Part shown: positions 25,208 through 34,306 of the stretch, one piece after another
Numbering within the stretch: position 1 is the stretch's first letter
Layout of the letters: every line of letters begins with the position of its first letter
Origin: an uncultured Eubacteriales bacterium
GTDB taxonomy: Bacteria > Bacillota > Clostridia > Lachnospirales > Lachnospiraceae
Assembly: GCA_900315015.1 (NCBI GenBank)
Contig: OMXJ01000004.1
Span: forward strand, 1-64,000
DNA length: 64,000 nt
Reading direction: 5' to 3'
Notes under the pieces: model-generated
Seen by the model: only the letters and a program-made list of their open reading frames with translations
Told to the model about the DNA's origin: nothing
The model's database searches: none
Position numbers and translations under genes: made by a program

Positions 25208-26470
25208 ATGAAAATAATTCATTGTGCTGACATTCATTTGGCCTCAAAGCTTGGAACTAATTTTGACAAGGAAAAGGCGAAGGAAAGAAATGCGGAAATA
25301 TTTGAGAGCTTTAATAGAATGGTAAGCTATGCGGTGAGCAATGATGTATCAGCCATAATCATAGCGGGAGATCTTTTCGATACCAAAAATCCGGCCATTA
25401 GCTATAAGGTAAATGTTCAAAAAATCATTAAGGCAAATCCGGACATAGATTTCTATTATTTAAAGGGAAATCATGATGAAGCAGGCCTATATTCAGTAAA
25501 TGATATTCCGCCATTAAATTATAAGACCTTTAAAGACACCTGGACAAAATATGTTATAGCAGAGGAAGCTCTTGCAGGTGAAGATATGGCTCATGATGAG
25601 ATAGCTAAAAGGCCTAAAAGAATAACTATTTCAGGAATGGAATTAAATGAGAGCAATTCAAAAAAGCTAAGTCTTGGTCTGGAATTAGATGCGCAGGATT
25701 TTAATATAGTAACACTCCATGGTCAGCTCTCAGATTATAAGAGCGAGGGAAAAGAAGAAATAATAAATCTGAGCGAGCTTAAAAATATGAATATAGATTA
25801 TCTAGCACTTGGGCATATTCATCAGCATAGAATCGGAACTCTGCTGCCAAGAGGCTTATATTGCTATCCAGGCTGTCTTGAGGGCAGGGGCTTTGATGAA
25901 TGTGAAATGGATGAAGGAGCCGCAAAAAATGCGATCAGCATAGACAGCTCAAACGGCTTTGAGAGCATAGCGGAAAAAAGAATAAAGAGGGCAGTAGGAT
26001 TTGAGCAAAGAGGACATGGCTTTGTAGTACTTGACATAGATGAAGATACTTTAGAATTAAAAGAAGGCTCGCCTAGCTTTGTCGAATTTGCAAAAAGAAG
26101 GCTGTTTGAAGTAAAAACTGATGTCTCTTCCTGCGAAGGCAGCATGGATATAAATAATGCCATAGAAAAAGAAATAGAAAAAATAGGTGCTGATTCAAGT
26201 GACATACTTAAAATTACTCTGACAGGGGATTATCCATTAGCAGAGGACAAGGATGAGCAGCTTATATTAAAACATTTTGAAAATGATTATTATCATGTAA
26301 AAGTGAAAGATGAGACAAGAATAAAGGTCGATTATAATTTATTTGCGAATGATGCAAGTCTAAAGGGAGAGCTTGTAAGGCTTGTAAAGGCAGATGCATC
26401 CCTGGATGAAGAGAAGAAATCGCTGATAATAAAATGTGCGCTGGATGCGCTAAATGGTGGAAAGAATTAA
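25208..26470 (+). CDS. YhaO/SbcD-like DNA exonuclease
   Basis: The 420-aa protein starts with the calcineurin-type phosphoesterase motifs in order: DIHL, GDLFD, GNHDE, LHGQ and GHIHQH. They bind two metal ions. The downstream part is poorly conserved. Pairing with the following large ATPase matches the yhaO-yhaN pair of Bacillus rather than classic sbcD-sbcC, because the ATPase has membrane segments. The start at 25208 begins MKIIHCADIHL; an AAAGAGG at 25191-25197 is well spaced. Confidence 0.88.
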   Translation: MKIIHCADIHLASKLGTNFDKEKAKERNAEIFESFNRMVSYAVSNDVSAIIIAGDLFDTKNPAISYKVNVQKIIKANPDIDFYYLKGNHDEAGLYSVNDIPPLNYKTFKDTWTKYVIAEEALAGEDMAHDEIAKRPKRITISGMELNESNSKKLSLGLELDAQDFNIVTLHGQLSDYKSEGKEEIINLSELKNMNIDYLALGHIHQHRIGTLLPRGLYCYPGCLEGRGFDECEMDEGAAKNAISIDSSNGFESIAEKRIKRAVGFEQRGHGFVVLDIDEDTLELKEGSPSFVEFAKRRLFEVKTDVSSCEGSMDINNAIEKEIEKIGADSSDILKITLTGDYPLAEDKDEQLILKHFENDYYHVKVKDETRIKVDYNLFANDASLKGELVRLVKADASLDEEKKSLIIKCALDALNGGKN

Positions 26471-26502
26471 AATAGATTTTTGGCGATAGGAAGGAGAGAG
26501 GC

Positions 26503-29427
26503 GTGAAAATAATAAAGTGCCATGTAATAAATTTCGGGACACTATCAAATAAAGACTATTCCTTTAAAGAAGGAATGAATAGCATATTAAATGAAAATGG
26601 AGAAGGAAAATCGACGCTCGCGGCCTTTATAAGAGTGATGTTCTTTGGCTTTTATGGAGATGGAAAAAGAAAAGCCGAAGAAAATGAAAGATTAAAGTAT
26701 TATCCTTGGCAGGGCGGAATATATGGCGGAAATCTGGTGTTTGAAGCAGGAGGCAGGGAATATAGATTGGAGAGGACCTTCGGCCTGAAAAAGCCGGCAA
26801 AAAGCGTGAAAAATGCTGCTTCTGCGGCAAAGGCATTAGAAGAAAGCTTTGCCCTATATGATAATGTAACTAATCTTTTAAGTGATGATTATAGTGAAAA
26901 AATAGGAGAAGAGCTTTTCAAAATAGATGAAGAATCCTTTATAAATAGCGTATATATCGGACAGGGAAAGGTGACGGTAAATGTTACTTCAGAAATATAT
27001 GCAAGAATCGGAAATTCAAATTCATCAAATAGCATAGACGCTTTTTCAGCAGATATGGAAAAATGCGATGAGGCAATAAAGAAGTTAAACTCGGATGTAA
27101 ATGCTTATTCAGAAAAAAGAAAGGGCGGAATATTACATGCTCTTAATGAAAAAATATCCTTGGTAGAAGCCGATGTCAGGCGGAAGGGAAATTTAGAGAA
27201 AAGCCTTGGAGAAATAAATGGAAAAATGGAAGGAGCCTTTTTAGAAAAGAAAAAATTAGAAGCTGAAAATAAAGGCATAGAAGAAAAGAATAGAAAAATT
27301 GGAAAAGCAAAGGATGCCGGAGTTATCCTGGAAAAATATTCTTCTTATGTAAAAAATAAGGACAGTGCATCTTTAGATTATGATAGAGAGAAAGCGTATT
27401 TTAATAATAGAAATGCTAGCGGGGAATTAGAATTAAAGGTACCAGAGGCGAAGGGTGTTACAGAACTCATAGATGAAGCAGGAACCCTTGATGTGTTCCT
27501 TGAAAATGTAAAATTAAATACCTTAAATCAGACTGAAAAGGAAAAGCTTGAGGCCATAAGATCAGAATTTGAGAAACAGATTCCAGACACAATAAAGATA
27601 AATGAAGGTCGCGCATTAGCTGATGCCTTTGAAAGAGTAAGGGAAGAGGAGCGCAGAAATGCTCTTACGATAGATGAAAAAAGCGAGCTTTCAGAATTAG
27701 AAAAAGTATTTAAAAATATTTCAGAGCCAAAGAGGGAGCTTTTAGAGCTCTCAGGAGAATGGTCAAAGAGAGAAGCGTTAAAGAATGCGCTCTTGACTAA
27801 AAAAGCCGGAGAAAAGACTATAATAAATAAGCTAGAGCAGGAGGAGCTTTTCAGAAAGCAGAGGCTGGTTCATGAAAAGGAAATGAAAATAGCAGAGCTT
27901 GAAAAAAGAGAAGCTGAAAAAAGGGCAGAGCTTGAAAAGAAAGGAGCGGGCTTCTTTACAGGTTTAGTACTTGGAATAATTCTTCTGATAGCAGGAATTG
28001 TTCTCTTAGCATTAAAGAAAAGTGTTCTCGGAATAATTCTTATGGTGCTAGGCGCTGTAATATCACTAATAAGTTTTGCAGCAAGAAACAGTGCTTGTAA
28101 AAAGCTAAAGGAGGAGCTTTCTTTAATTAAAAGTGAAGCCTTAAAAGTAAATGAAGAAGGAGAGACGCAGGAAAAAGGAGAGATTAAGCTATCAGAAGCT
28201 GTAGAATATAAGAATTATCATCAGGATATAGAAAATGATGAAATGAAAATTGATAGCATCGATAAAAGAGTAAAGACCTTCTTTGAAGAAAATTCCATCA
28301 GCTTTAATGAATATACTGTAGGAAATGAATTATCAGCTCTTAATGTAAAGGCAGATAGATTTGAAAAGCTAAAGGAGAAGGAAAAAAGATTTATAACTTC
28401 AGGCCTGGAAGAGAAATTAAAGAAAGCCAGGGAAGAGATGGTTTCTTATCTTAAGGGGTTTGGGCTAGAAGCAGAAGAAGATAAATATCATGAAGCTGTT
28501 ACAAAGCTTGAAATAGATATGAATGAATTTTTCAGGTTGACCGGAAAAAATAAAAACGCCAAGGAAAATATTGATAAGGCAGCAGAGATCAGAAATAAAG
28601 TAAATTACTTCCTGAAAGAATATAATCTTGAAGAAAAAAGCGAAATAAATAAGCAGCTGATTGAAATAAAAGAGCATGTCAATTCTTTTAACAAGGCTAA
28701 AGAGAATTTGAGCCGTGCTGAAGAGGAACTTAAGGCTTTTTCTGAAAAGATAGACGTAAATGAATTGCAAAAAGTTGAAGCTGATTATAAAAAGATGGAA
28801 GAGGCAAAGGAAGAGCTATCGCTTGATGTATTAAATGAAAGATTATCTAATAATTCCAAAAATATTCAGGAATTAGCAGGAAAAATAAATGAGCTGAAAA
28901 ATGAATATGCCGTCTCGGAAGCAGAGCTTAATAAAATCTATGATGAAGAAGCAGAGCTTGAAGAGCTAAAGGAGGAAAGAAATAAAGCTCGCCTTAAGGC
29001 AGAAATAGCAAAGGCGGCCTTAGAGTATTTAGAAAAGGCAAAGGTAAATTATAATGTAAGGTTCGTAAAGCCTGTAAAGGATTTATTTGATAAGTATTAT
29101 GCCATTTTAAATGCTACGGGGCTAGGAGAATCGGATAGTAAATATGAGTTAGATGCTCATTTAGAGCTGACCTTATCAGCAGCAGGTCAGCAAAGAGACA
29201 TAGCACTTTTAAGTGCCGGCTATAGAGATATGGTAGGGCTTTGCAGAAGATTTGCCATGCTTGATGTAATGTACAAAAATGAAAAGCCTATGGTGATCTT
29301 AGATGATCCTTTTGTGAATTTAGATGACAAGCATTTAGCAGGAGCAAAAGAATTCATGAAGGAAATAGCAACGAATTACCAGGTGATATATTTTACCTGC
29401 CATGAAAGCAGAAATTTTAATTACTGA
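26503..29427 (+). CDS. YhaN-like SMC-type ATPase with membrane hairpin
   Basis: The 974-aa protein begins at GTG 26503 after AAGGAGAG. The Walker A variant LNENGEGKST lies near residue 30. Long coiled coils flank a central hydrophobic hairpin at about 481-530 (FFTGLVLGIILLIAGIVLLAL and a second helix). The C-terminal lobe has the signature LLSAGYRDM, Walker B MVILDDPFVNLDD and the switch region YFTCH. Such YhaN proteins are thought to place SMC-like ends near the membrane. Substrate and role are unproven. It is 32 bp from yhaO. Confidence 0.88.
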   Translation: MKIIKCHVINFGTLSNKDYSFKEGMNSILNENGEGKSTLAAFIRVMFFGFYGDGKRKAEENERLKYYPWQGGIYGGNLVFEAGGREYRLERTFGLKKPAKSVKNAASAAKALEESFALYDNVTNLLSDDYSEKIGEELFKIDEESFINSVYIGQGKVTVNVTSEIYARIGNSNSSNSIDAFSADMEKCDEAIKKLNSDVNAYSEKRKGGILHALNEKISLVEADVRRKGNLEKSLGEINGKMEGAFLEKKKLEAENKGIEEKNRKIGKAKDAGVILEKYSSYVKNKDSASLDYDREKAYFNNRNASGELELKVPEAKGVTELIDEAGTLDVFLENVKLNTLNQTEKEKLEAIRSEFEKQIPDTIKINEGRALADAFERVREEERRNALTIDEKSELSELEKVFKNISEPKRELLELSGEWSKREALKNALLTKKAGEKTIINKLEQEELFRKQRLVHEKEMKIAELEKREAEKRAELEKKGAGFFTGLVLGIILLIAGIVLLALKKSVLGIILMVLGAVISLISFAARNSACKKLKEELSLIKSEALKVNEEGETQEKGEIKLSEAVEYKNYHQDIENDEMKIDSIDKRVKTFFEENSISFNEYTVGNELSALNVKADRFEKLKEKEKRFITSGLEEKLKKAREEMVSYLKGFGLEAEEDKYHEAVTKLEIDMNEFFRLTGKNKNAKENIDKAAEIRNKVNYFLKEYNLEEKSEINKQLIEIKEHVNSFNKAKENLSRAEEELKAFSEKIDVNELQKVEADYKKMEEAKEELSLDVLNERLSNNSKNIQELAGKINELKNEYAVSEAELNKIYDEEAELEELKEERNKARLKAEIAKAALEYLEKAKVNYNVRFVKPVKDLFDKYYAILNATGLGESDSKYELDAHLELTLSAAGQQRDIALLSAGYRDMVGLCRRFAMLDVMYKNEKPMVILDDPFVNLDDKHLAGAKEFMKEIATNYQVIYFTCHESRNFNY

Positions 29428-29443
29428 TTCCTTAGTTGTCAAG

Positions 29444-29471
29444 AAAGCAGCACTATTTGGTGCTGCTTTTT
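29444..29471 (+). terminator. Terminator of the yhaO-yhaN pair
   Basis: AAAGCAGCAC at 29444-29453 pairs with GTGCTGCTTT at 29460-29469, followed by T's. Confidence 0.88.
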
Positions 29472-29541
29472 GCCGTAGATTAATGCTGCGTATTTAAACA
29501 CAGCTTCTTTAAACGAAAAAATAATACCACTTTCTGGTATA

Positions 29542-29570
29542 TTGATAAATGAGGGTATAAATGCTATAAT
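29542..29570 (+). promoter_or_regulatory. Response regulator promoter
   Basis: TTGATA at 29542-29547, 17-nt spacer, TATAAT at 29565-29570. Confidence 0.75.
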
Positions 29571-29595
29571 TGTAAAAAAAATATGAGGTGAGAAT

Positions 29596-30264
29596 GTGGC
29601 TAATATATTGATTATAGATGATGACGTGAGCATTAATGAGATGGTTTCAGAAGCGCTTATGAATGAAGGATATTCAGTAGAAAAAGCGTATTCTGGAACT
29701 GAAGCCTTGCTATTATTAGAGAAGACATGCCCGGATCTGATTCTTTTAGACCTTATGCTTCCAGGACTTTCAGGAGAAGAATTATTGCCGAAAATAAAAG
29801 ACATTCCAGTTATAGTAGTGAGTGCAAAAGCTGATGTATCAGATAAGGTAGGACTTCTTCTTGCAGGGGCTGCAGACTATATTACAAAGCCCTTTAACAT
29901 AGATGAGCTTCTTGCTAGAATTACGGTGCAGCTCAGAAAAAAAGGAACAGAGGCATCAGCTAAGGTGCTTCATTATAAGGAATTAGAACTTGACCTTGAT
30001 TCACATATAGTACGTGCGGGAAAAGAAGAAATAAAGGTGACAAGAACTGAATATGCCATCTTAAAGCTCTTGATGCAAAAGCCGGAGCAGGTAGTGACAA
30101 AGCTGACCATTCTAGAAAGAATAAGTGAGGATACGCCTGATTGCACTGAGGATTCTCTGAAAATCCATATTCATAATCTGAGGAAAAAAATAAAGGCGGT
30201 CATAGGAGAAGAGTATATTTCCGCAGTCTGGGGAATAGGTTTTATGATTTCTGGTGAATCTTAA
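29596..30264 (+). CDS. OmpR/PhoB-family response regulator
   Basis: The 222-aa protein has a receiver domain with acidic pocket D8-D10, phosphorylation site D52 (LILLDLMLPG), S76 and K98 (ITKPF), followed by a winged-helix DNA-binding domain (VTRTEYAILKLLMQKPEQVVTK... KIHIHNLRKKI). The start is GTG at 29596 with GAGGTGAG upstream. The cognate kinase is most likely the one four genes on, in the same cluster. The direct repeats just after its stop codon are the probable binding site. Confidence 0.93.
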   Translation: MANILIIDDDVSINEMVSEALMNEGYSVEKAYSGTEALLLLEKTCPDLILLDLMLPGLSGEELLPKIKDIPVIVVSAKADVSDKVGLLLAGAADYITKPFNIDELLARITVQLRKKGTEASAKVLHYKELELDLDSHIVRAGKEEIKVTRTEYAILKLLMQKPEQVVTKLTILERISEDTPDCTEDSLKIHIHNLRKKIKAVIGEEYISAVWGIGFMISGES

Positions 30265-30316
30265 CTAAATCTTAACCATTCTCTTAACCGTTTTCTTAAC
30301 TGATATATGCTATTAT
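30259..30316 (+). promoter_or_regulatory. Response-regulator box array and promoter for the ABC operon
   Basis: TCTTAAC occurs four times as direct repeats at 30259, 30270, 30282 and 30294 (steps of 11, 12 and 12 bp). A -10 TATTAT follows at 30311-30316. The position of the -35 (about 30288-30293) shows no consensus, as expected for a promoter needing an OmpR-type activator bound side by side to direct repeats. The first box overlaps the regulator's own stop codon. Confidence 0.8.
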
Positions 30317-30347
30317 GTTTTCAGAAAGAGCAAGGAGGAAATGAAAA

Positions 30348-31262
30348 ATGGACTATGTTCTGAAAACAAATGATTTGTGTAAGGATTATAAGAATTTTAA
30401 AGCTCTAAGTAACCTGACCATGAATGTTCCAAAGAATTCAATCTATGGTTTTGTTGGAAAAAATGGAGCAGGAAAGACTACTTTGATCAGAGTAATCTGC
30501 GGACTGCAATTACCGACTGGCGGAGATTATGAGCTGTATGGCACAAAGAATACGGATAAGAAGATCTCGAAGCAAAGACGCAGAATGGGAGCTGTTGTTG
30601 AGAGTCCGGCGTTATATTTAGATATGACAGCAGAGGATAATTTAAAGCAGCAATACCGCACGCTTGGAATACCTGGATTCGATGGAATTGAAGAACTGTT
30701 AAAGTTAGTAGGACTTGAAGGAACTGGAAAGAAAAAGGCAAAGGATTTTTCTCTTGGCATGAGACAGAGATTAGGAATAGCTGTTGCGCTTTGCGGTAAT
30801 CCGGACTTTTTAGTTTTAGACGAACCGATAAACGGCCTTGATCCACAAGGAATTGTCGATATACGTGAGCTTATATTAAAGCTTAATAGAGAGAAAAAAA
30901 TAACTGTATTGATATCTTCACATATTCTTGATGAATTATCAAAACTTGCTACACATTACGGCTTTATAGATAAGGGAAGAATAGTAAAGGAAATTAGCGC
31001 AAAGGAGCTTGAAGAAGCCTGCCGTAAATGCATGAGGGTAAAGGTGAACAAAACCGTTGCCCTATCTAAGGTTCTTGATAAAATGAATGTTGAATATACT
31101 ATCATTGATGCAGAGCATGCTGATGTGTATGCAAAGATAAATATTACAAAGCTTTCACTTGCGCTTGCAGACGAAGGCTGCGAAGTGCTTGAAATAGAAG
31201 AGAAGGATGAGAGCTTGGAAAGCTATTACCTTTCAATGGTCGGAGGTGAAGATAATGAGTAA
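30348..31262 (+). CDS. ABC transporter ATP-binding protein, BcrA-like
   Basis: The 304-aa protein has Walker A GKNGAGKTT, signature SLGMRQR, Walker B FLVLDEPINGLDPQG and the switch His in LISSHILDE. It is of the type that pairs with a multi-span permease in export of or resistance to peptide antibiotics. AAGGAGGAAATG precedes the start. It overlaps the permease gene by 8 bp. The substrate is unknown. Confidence 0.92.
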   Translation: MDYVLKTNDLCKDYKNFKALSNLTMNVPKNSIYGFVGKNGAGKTTLIRVICGLQLPTGGDYELYGTKNTDKKISKQRRRMGAVVESPALYLDMTAEDNLKQQYRTLGIPGFDGIEELLKLVGLEGTGKKKAKDFSLGMRQRLGIAVALCGNPDFLVLDEPINGLDPQGIVDIRELILKLNREKKITVLISSHILDELSKLATHYGFIDKGRIVKEISAKELEEACRKCMRVKVNKTVALSKVLDKMNVEYTIIDAEHADVYAKINITKLSLALADEGCEVLEIEEKDESLESYYLSMVGGEDNE

Positions 31263-32019
31263 GCTTATTAATGTTAATATTCATGAACTGCTAAAGAATA
31301 AGTTCTTTTACTTGATAAACCTGATATGCATAGGAGCTGGAGTTTTATTTTCTGCTGGCTTCGTCTTATTTCCAAATTTTAATATGCCTGAAGGTTCAGA
31401 CTTGGTACTTACGAGTGAGAATATATTAGGCTTTTCACCTAGCTTTGCATCAATTGTAATCCCTTTTGCAGCGAGTGCGACTGTGGCAATAATGCTTGAA
31501 TCTCAGTATAATCATGGCACTATAAGAAATAGATTGATCTCAGGTCATACACGCACTGAGATGTTTTTTTCAAATCTTATTACAATGAGTGTTGCAGCGT
31601 TTATCTATTTTTTATGCTATGAGGTAACAGTTATCTCAGTTGCTGTACTTGCTTTTGGTTATGATGGATATAAGGTAAAAGCTGTTTTAGTTTCACTACT
31701 TGTGCTGTATTTGATGATAATCGCTACAGGAACATTACTTTCCTTAGTAATAGGAAACTTCATGAGCGGCGGAAAAATAACTATTGTAGTTTTAGTGGTT
31801 CAATATTTATTAAATATTTCTTTAGTGCTTGGAATGTTTAAGAAAGATAATGAAATATTGGATCTTATATCAAGAATATTTCCGCAGAGCAACACGTTTA
31901 CTTTATCTTATGGAGTGGTTGCAGATGGTATTGAAAAGAACTTTATTATTTCGTTGGTTCTGATTGTAATACTTTGTGGTGTAGGATTATTCCATTTTAA
32001 AAAATGTGATATAAAATAG
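31255..32019 (+). CDS. ABC transporter permease
   Basis: The 254-aa protein has about six membrane helices and an extracellular stretch after the first (NMPEGSDLVLTSENILG). RNRLISGHTRTEMFFSNL matches ABC-2 type permeases. The ATG at 31255 follows GGAGGTGA and overlaps the end of the ATPase gene, indicating coupling. It probably forms the membrane half of the exporter controlled by the adjacent two-component system. Confidence 0.88.
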   Translation: MSKLINVNIHELLKNKFFYLINLICIGAGVLFSAGFVLFPNFNMPEGSDLVLTSENILGFSPSFASIVIPFAASATVAIMLESQYNHGTIRNRLISGHTRTEMFFSNLITMSVAAFIYFLCYEVTVISVAVLAFGYDGYKVKAVLVSLLVLYLMIIATGTLLSLVIGNFMSGGKITIVVLVVQYLLNISLVLGMFKKDNEILDLISRIFPQSNTFTLSYGVVADGIEKNFIISLVLIVILCGVGLFHFKKCDIK

Positions 32020-32027
32020 GAGAATGC

Positions 32028-32915
32028 ATGATTTATTGCCTCGTTATAGCGGTTGCTATCATTATATTTTTGTTGGTTAAGCTATATCTAGTAAAGAAAT
32101 CGGCAAGGGAAATATCAGAGGCCTTTGCCGAGAAAATAGGAAATGATACAAATACCTTGATAGACATATCATCGAGGGATGCGGATATGATTGCTCTTGC
32201 TGAAAATATAAATACTCAGCTAAAGCTCTTAAGAAAAGAGCAGCTTCAATATTACCAGGGAAATATAGAAGTGAAGAATGCGATAACTAACATATCGCAT
32301 GATATCCGCACGCCTCTTACGGCAATATATGGCTATCTTGAAATGATGCAAAAGACCGATGATGAGGAAAAAAAGGCAAAGTACATTAACATAATGAAGG
32401 ACAGGGCAGAGCTGATGAAGCAGCTGACCGAAGAACTGTTCAGATATTCCGTAGTATTATCAGACGATAATAAAATGGAAACTGAAGATGTATTTGTAAA
32501 TCAGGTGCTAGCAGAGAGCATAAGCAGCTTTTATCCTGAGCTTTCAGGAAGGGGAATAGCTCCTGAAATTACTATTACGCAAAAACGCATAATCAGGAAA
32601 TTGAATAAGGAGGCCCTGCAGAGAGTTTTTTCAAATATTATTAATAATGCAGTCAAGTACAGTGACGGTGATCTGAAAATAACGCTTTATGAAAATGGAG
32701 ATATAGAATTTTCAAATACTGCAAAGGAAATATCTGCAGTTGAGGTAGAAAGACTGTTCGATAGATTCTATACAGTAGAGGCGGCGCACCATTCTACAGG
32801 ACTTGGTCTATCCATAGCAAAGACACTTGTCGGCAGAATGGGAGGCGTAATAAAAGCAGAATATAAAGCAGATAAGCTGATAATAAAAATCAGCTTTGGT
32901 GAAAAAATGACTTGA
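32028..32915 (+). CDS. Sensor histidine kinase, short single-membrane-helix type
   Basis: The 295-aa kinase has one N-terminal hydrophobic helix (about 3-20) and almost no extracellular part. The phosphorylated histidine is H91 (ITNISHDIRTPL), with N box NIINNAVKYS, F box LFDRFYT and G box GLGLSIAKTL. With so little sensing surface it may detect its signal through the membrane or through the neighbouring ABC transporter; this is an inference by analogy. The asnA promoter overlaps its stop codon. Confidence 0.92.
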   Translation: MIYCLVIAVAIIIFLLVKLYLVKKSAREISEAFAEKIGNDTNTLIDISSRDADMIALAENINTQLKLLRKEQLQYYQGNIEVKNAITNISHDIRTPLTAIYGYLEMMQKTDDEEKKAKYINIMKDRAELMKQLTEELFRYSVVLSDDNKMETEDVFVNQVLAESISSFYPELSGRGIAPEITITQKRIIRKLNKEALQRVFSNIINNAVKYSDGDLKITLYENGDIEFSNTAKEISAVEVERLFDRFYTVEAAHHSTGLGLSIAKTLVGRMGGVIKAEYKADKLIIKISFGEKMT

Positions 32916-32939
32916 TTTTTTAAACTTTTGTGATATAAT
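32912..32939 (+). promoter_or_regulatory. asnA upstream promoter P1
   Basis: TTGATT at 32912-32917, 16-nt spacer, TATAAT at 32934-32939. The -35 overlaps the stop codon of the kinase gene. Confidence 0.75.
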
Positions 32940-32948
32940 TTTTTCAGC

Positions 32949-32987
32949 AATACAAAGGCGTACTGCATTGTTCAGTGCGCCTTTTTT
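32949..32987 (+). terminator. asnA leader attenuator
   Basis: The transcript from P1 starts near AATACAAAGGCGTA (32949-32962), the same 14 bases as in the gdhA leader. GGCGTACTG (32957-32965) pairs with CAGTGCGCC (32973-32981) around a 7-nt loop, and six T follow. It would end transcription about 115 nt before asnA. It may also serve as the terminator of the kinase operon. Confidence 0.8.
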
Positions 32988-33033
32988 GTTGTTCTAAAGA
33001 TACAATGCAGAATGGTTTGTGTTTTTAAAGCTA

Positions 33034-33062
33034 TTGACTTTAAAAAAGAAATATTGCATAAT
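33034..33062 (+). promoter_or_regulatory. asnA downstream promoter P2
   Basis: TTGACT at 33034-33039, 17-nt spacer, CATAAT at 33057-33062. It lies after the attenuator and could give basal expression that bypasses it. Confidence 0.55.
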
Positions 33063-33102
33063 AATATGTTAAAAGCGGAATGACAAAACAGGAGGGTTCG
33101 AC

Positions 33103-34110
33103 ATGAGTTTAATTATCCCAGAGGGCTATAAAAGTGCTCTTGGTGTCAAGGACACAGAAGTAGCAATTAAGCAGATCAAAGATCATTTTGAAAGACAGCT
33201 TGCAAAGCAGCTCAATCTTACAAGAGTATCAGCACCACTTTTCGTAACACCACAGTCAGGTCTTAATGATAATCTTAATGGAGTAGAGCGTCCGGTAAGC
33301 TTTGATATAAAGGAACAGAATGGCCAGATGGCAGAGGTAGTTCATTCACTTGCAAAGTGGAAGAGATATGCACTTAAGAGATATGGCTTTGCTTATGGAG
33401 AAGGCCTTTATACAGATATGAGTGCCATACGCCGTGATGAGGAAACAGACAATCTTCACTCACTTTATGTGGATCAGTGGGATTGGGAAAAAATCATCTA
33501 TAAGGATGAGCGTAATGAAGCAACTCTTAAGAGCGCAGTACGCAGCATCTATGCAGCACTTAAGGATACAGAGCATTATATCGTAGACAAGTATGATTAT
33601 ATGGATGAAATCCTTCCGGAAGAAATTACCTTCATTACATCAGAAGAACTTCTTCGCATGTATCCAAACATGACACCAAAGGAAAGAGAAAATGAAATTA
33701 CAAGGCTAAGCGGCGCAGTATTCATAATGGGAATCGGTGGAAAGCTTTCAAACGGAGAGCCTCATGACCTTCGTGCACCAGACTATGATGACTGGAATCT
33801 CAACGGTGACATCCTTGTATACAACCCTGTATTAGGAAGCGCTCTCGAGCTTTCCTCAATGGGAATCCGTGTAGATGAGAAGGCACTTAGAGAGCAGTTA
33901 AAGCTCTGCGGCTGCGAAGAAAGAGAGAATCTTCCATTCCAGAAGGCACTTCTTGAAAAGAAGCTTCCATATACTATTGGTGGCGGAATCGGACAGTCAA
34001 GAATCTGTCTCTTCTTCCTTAGAAAGGCTCATATCGGCGAGGTACAGAGTTCACTCTGGACAGAGGACACTATGAGCAAGTGCGAAGCAGCAGGAATTCA
34101 GCTCTTATAA
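33103..34110 (+). CDS. asnA: Aspartate-ammonia ligase
   Basis: AsnA makes asparagine from aspartate, ammonium and ATP; unlike AsnB it uses free ammonia. The 335-aa protein shows the family's VTPQSGLNDNLNGVERPVSF, TDMSAIRRDEE, VDQWDWEK and the C-terminal GGGIGQSRICLFFL, homologous to class II aminoacyl-tRNA synthetases. GGAGGGTTCGAC precedes the start. It is a single gene with its own terminator. The leader shared with gdhA ties it to ammonium assimilation. Confidence 0.96.
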   Translation: MSLIIPEGYKSALGVKDTEVAIKQIKDHFERQLAKQLNLTRVSAPLFVTPQSGLNDNLNGVERPVSFDIKEQNGQMAEVVHSLAKWKRYALKRYGFAYGEGLYTDMSAIRRDEETDNLHSLYVDQWDWEKIIYKDERNEATLKSAVRSIYAALKDTEHYIVDKYDYMDEILPEEITFITSEELLRMYPNMTPKERENEITRLSGAVFIMGIGGKLSNGEPHDLRAPDYDDWNLNGDILVYNPVLGSALELSSMGIRVDEKALREQLKLCGCEERENLPFQKALLEKKLPYTIGGGIGQSRICLFFLRKAHIGEVQSSLWTEDTMSKCEAAGIQLL

Positions 34111-34125
34111 TATATGATTATCTAT

Positions 34126-34165
34126 AAAAGCCATGGTTCTGTAAGGGAATCATGGCTTTTATTTT
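34126..34165 (+). terminator. asnA terminator
   Basis: AAAAGCCATG pairs with CATGGCTTTT around an interrupted loop, and TATTTT follows. Confidence 0.88.
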
Positions 34166-34177
34166 AATATGCTCTTG

Positions 34178-34204
34178 TTAGCACTCATTAAACTTGAGTG
34201 CTAA
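34178..34204. promoter_or_regulatory. CIRCE element (HrcA operator) upstream of htpG
   Basis: TTAGCACTC at 34178-34186 and GAGTGCTAA at 34196-34204 are perfect inverted arms with the canonical 9-bp spacer. HrcA binds this sequence to repress heat-shock operons. Here it lies just upstream of the -35 and not between promoter and start codon. Confidence 0.93.
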
Positions 34205-34211
34205 ATTTTTG

Positions 34212-34240
34212 TTGACATTTAAAATAAATAGTGCTATTAT
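34212..34240 (+). promoter_or_regulatory. htpG promoter
   Basis: TTGACA at 34212-34217, 17-nt spacer, TATTAT at 34235-34240. Confidence 0.75.
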
Positions 34241-34306
34241 AATTTGAGTAAAAGAAACAAAAATGAGCATTATTAAATGCCCGTATATATATAGGAGGAA
34301 ATTAAA

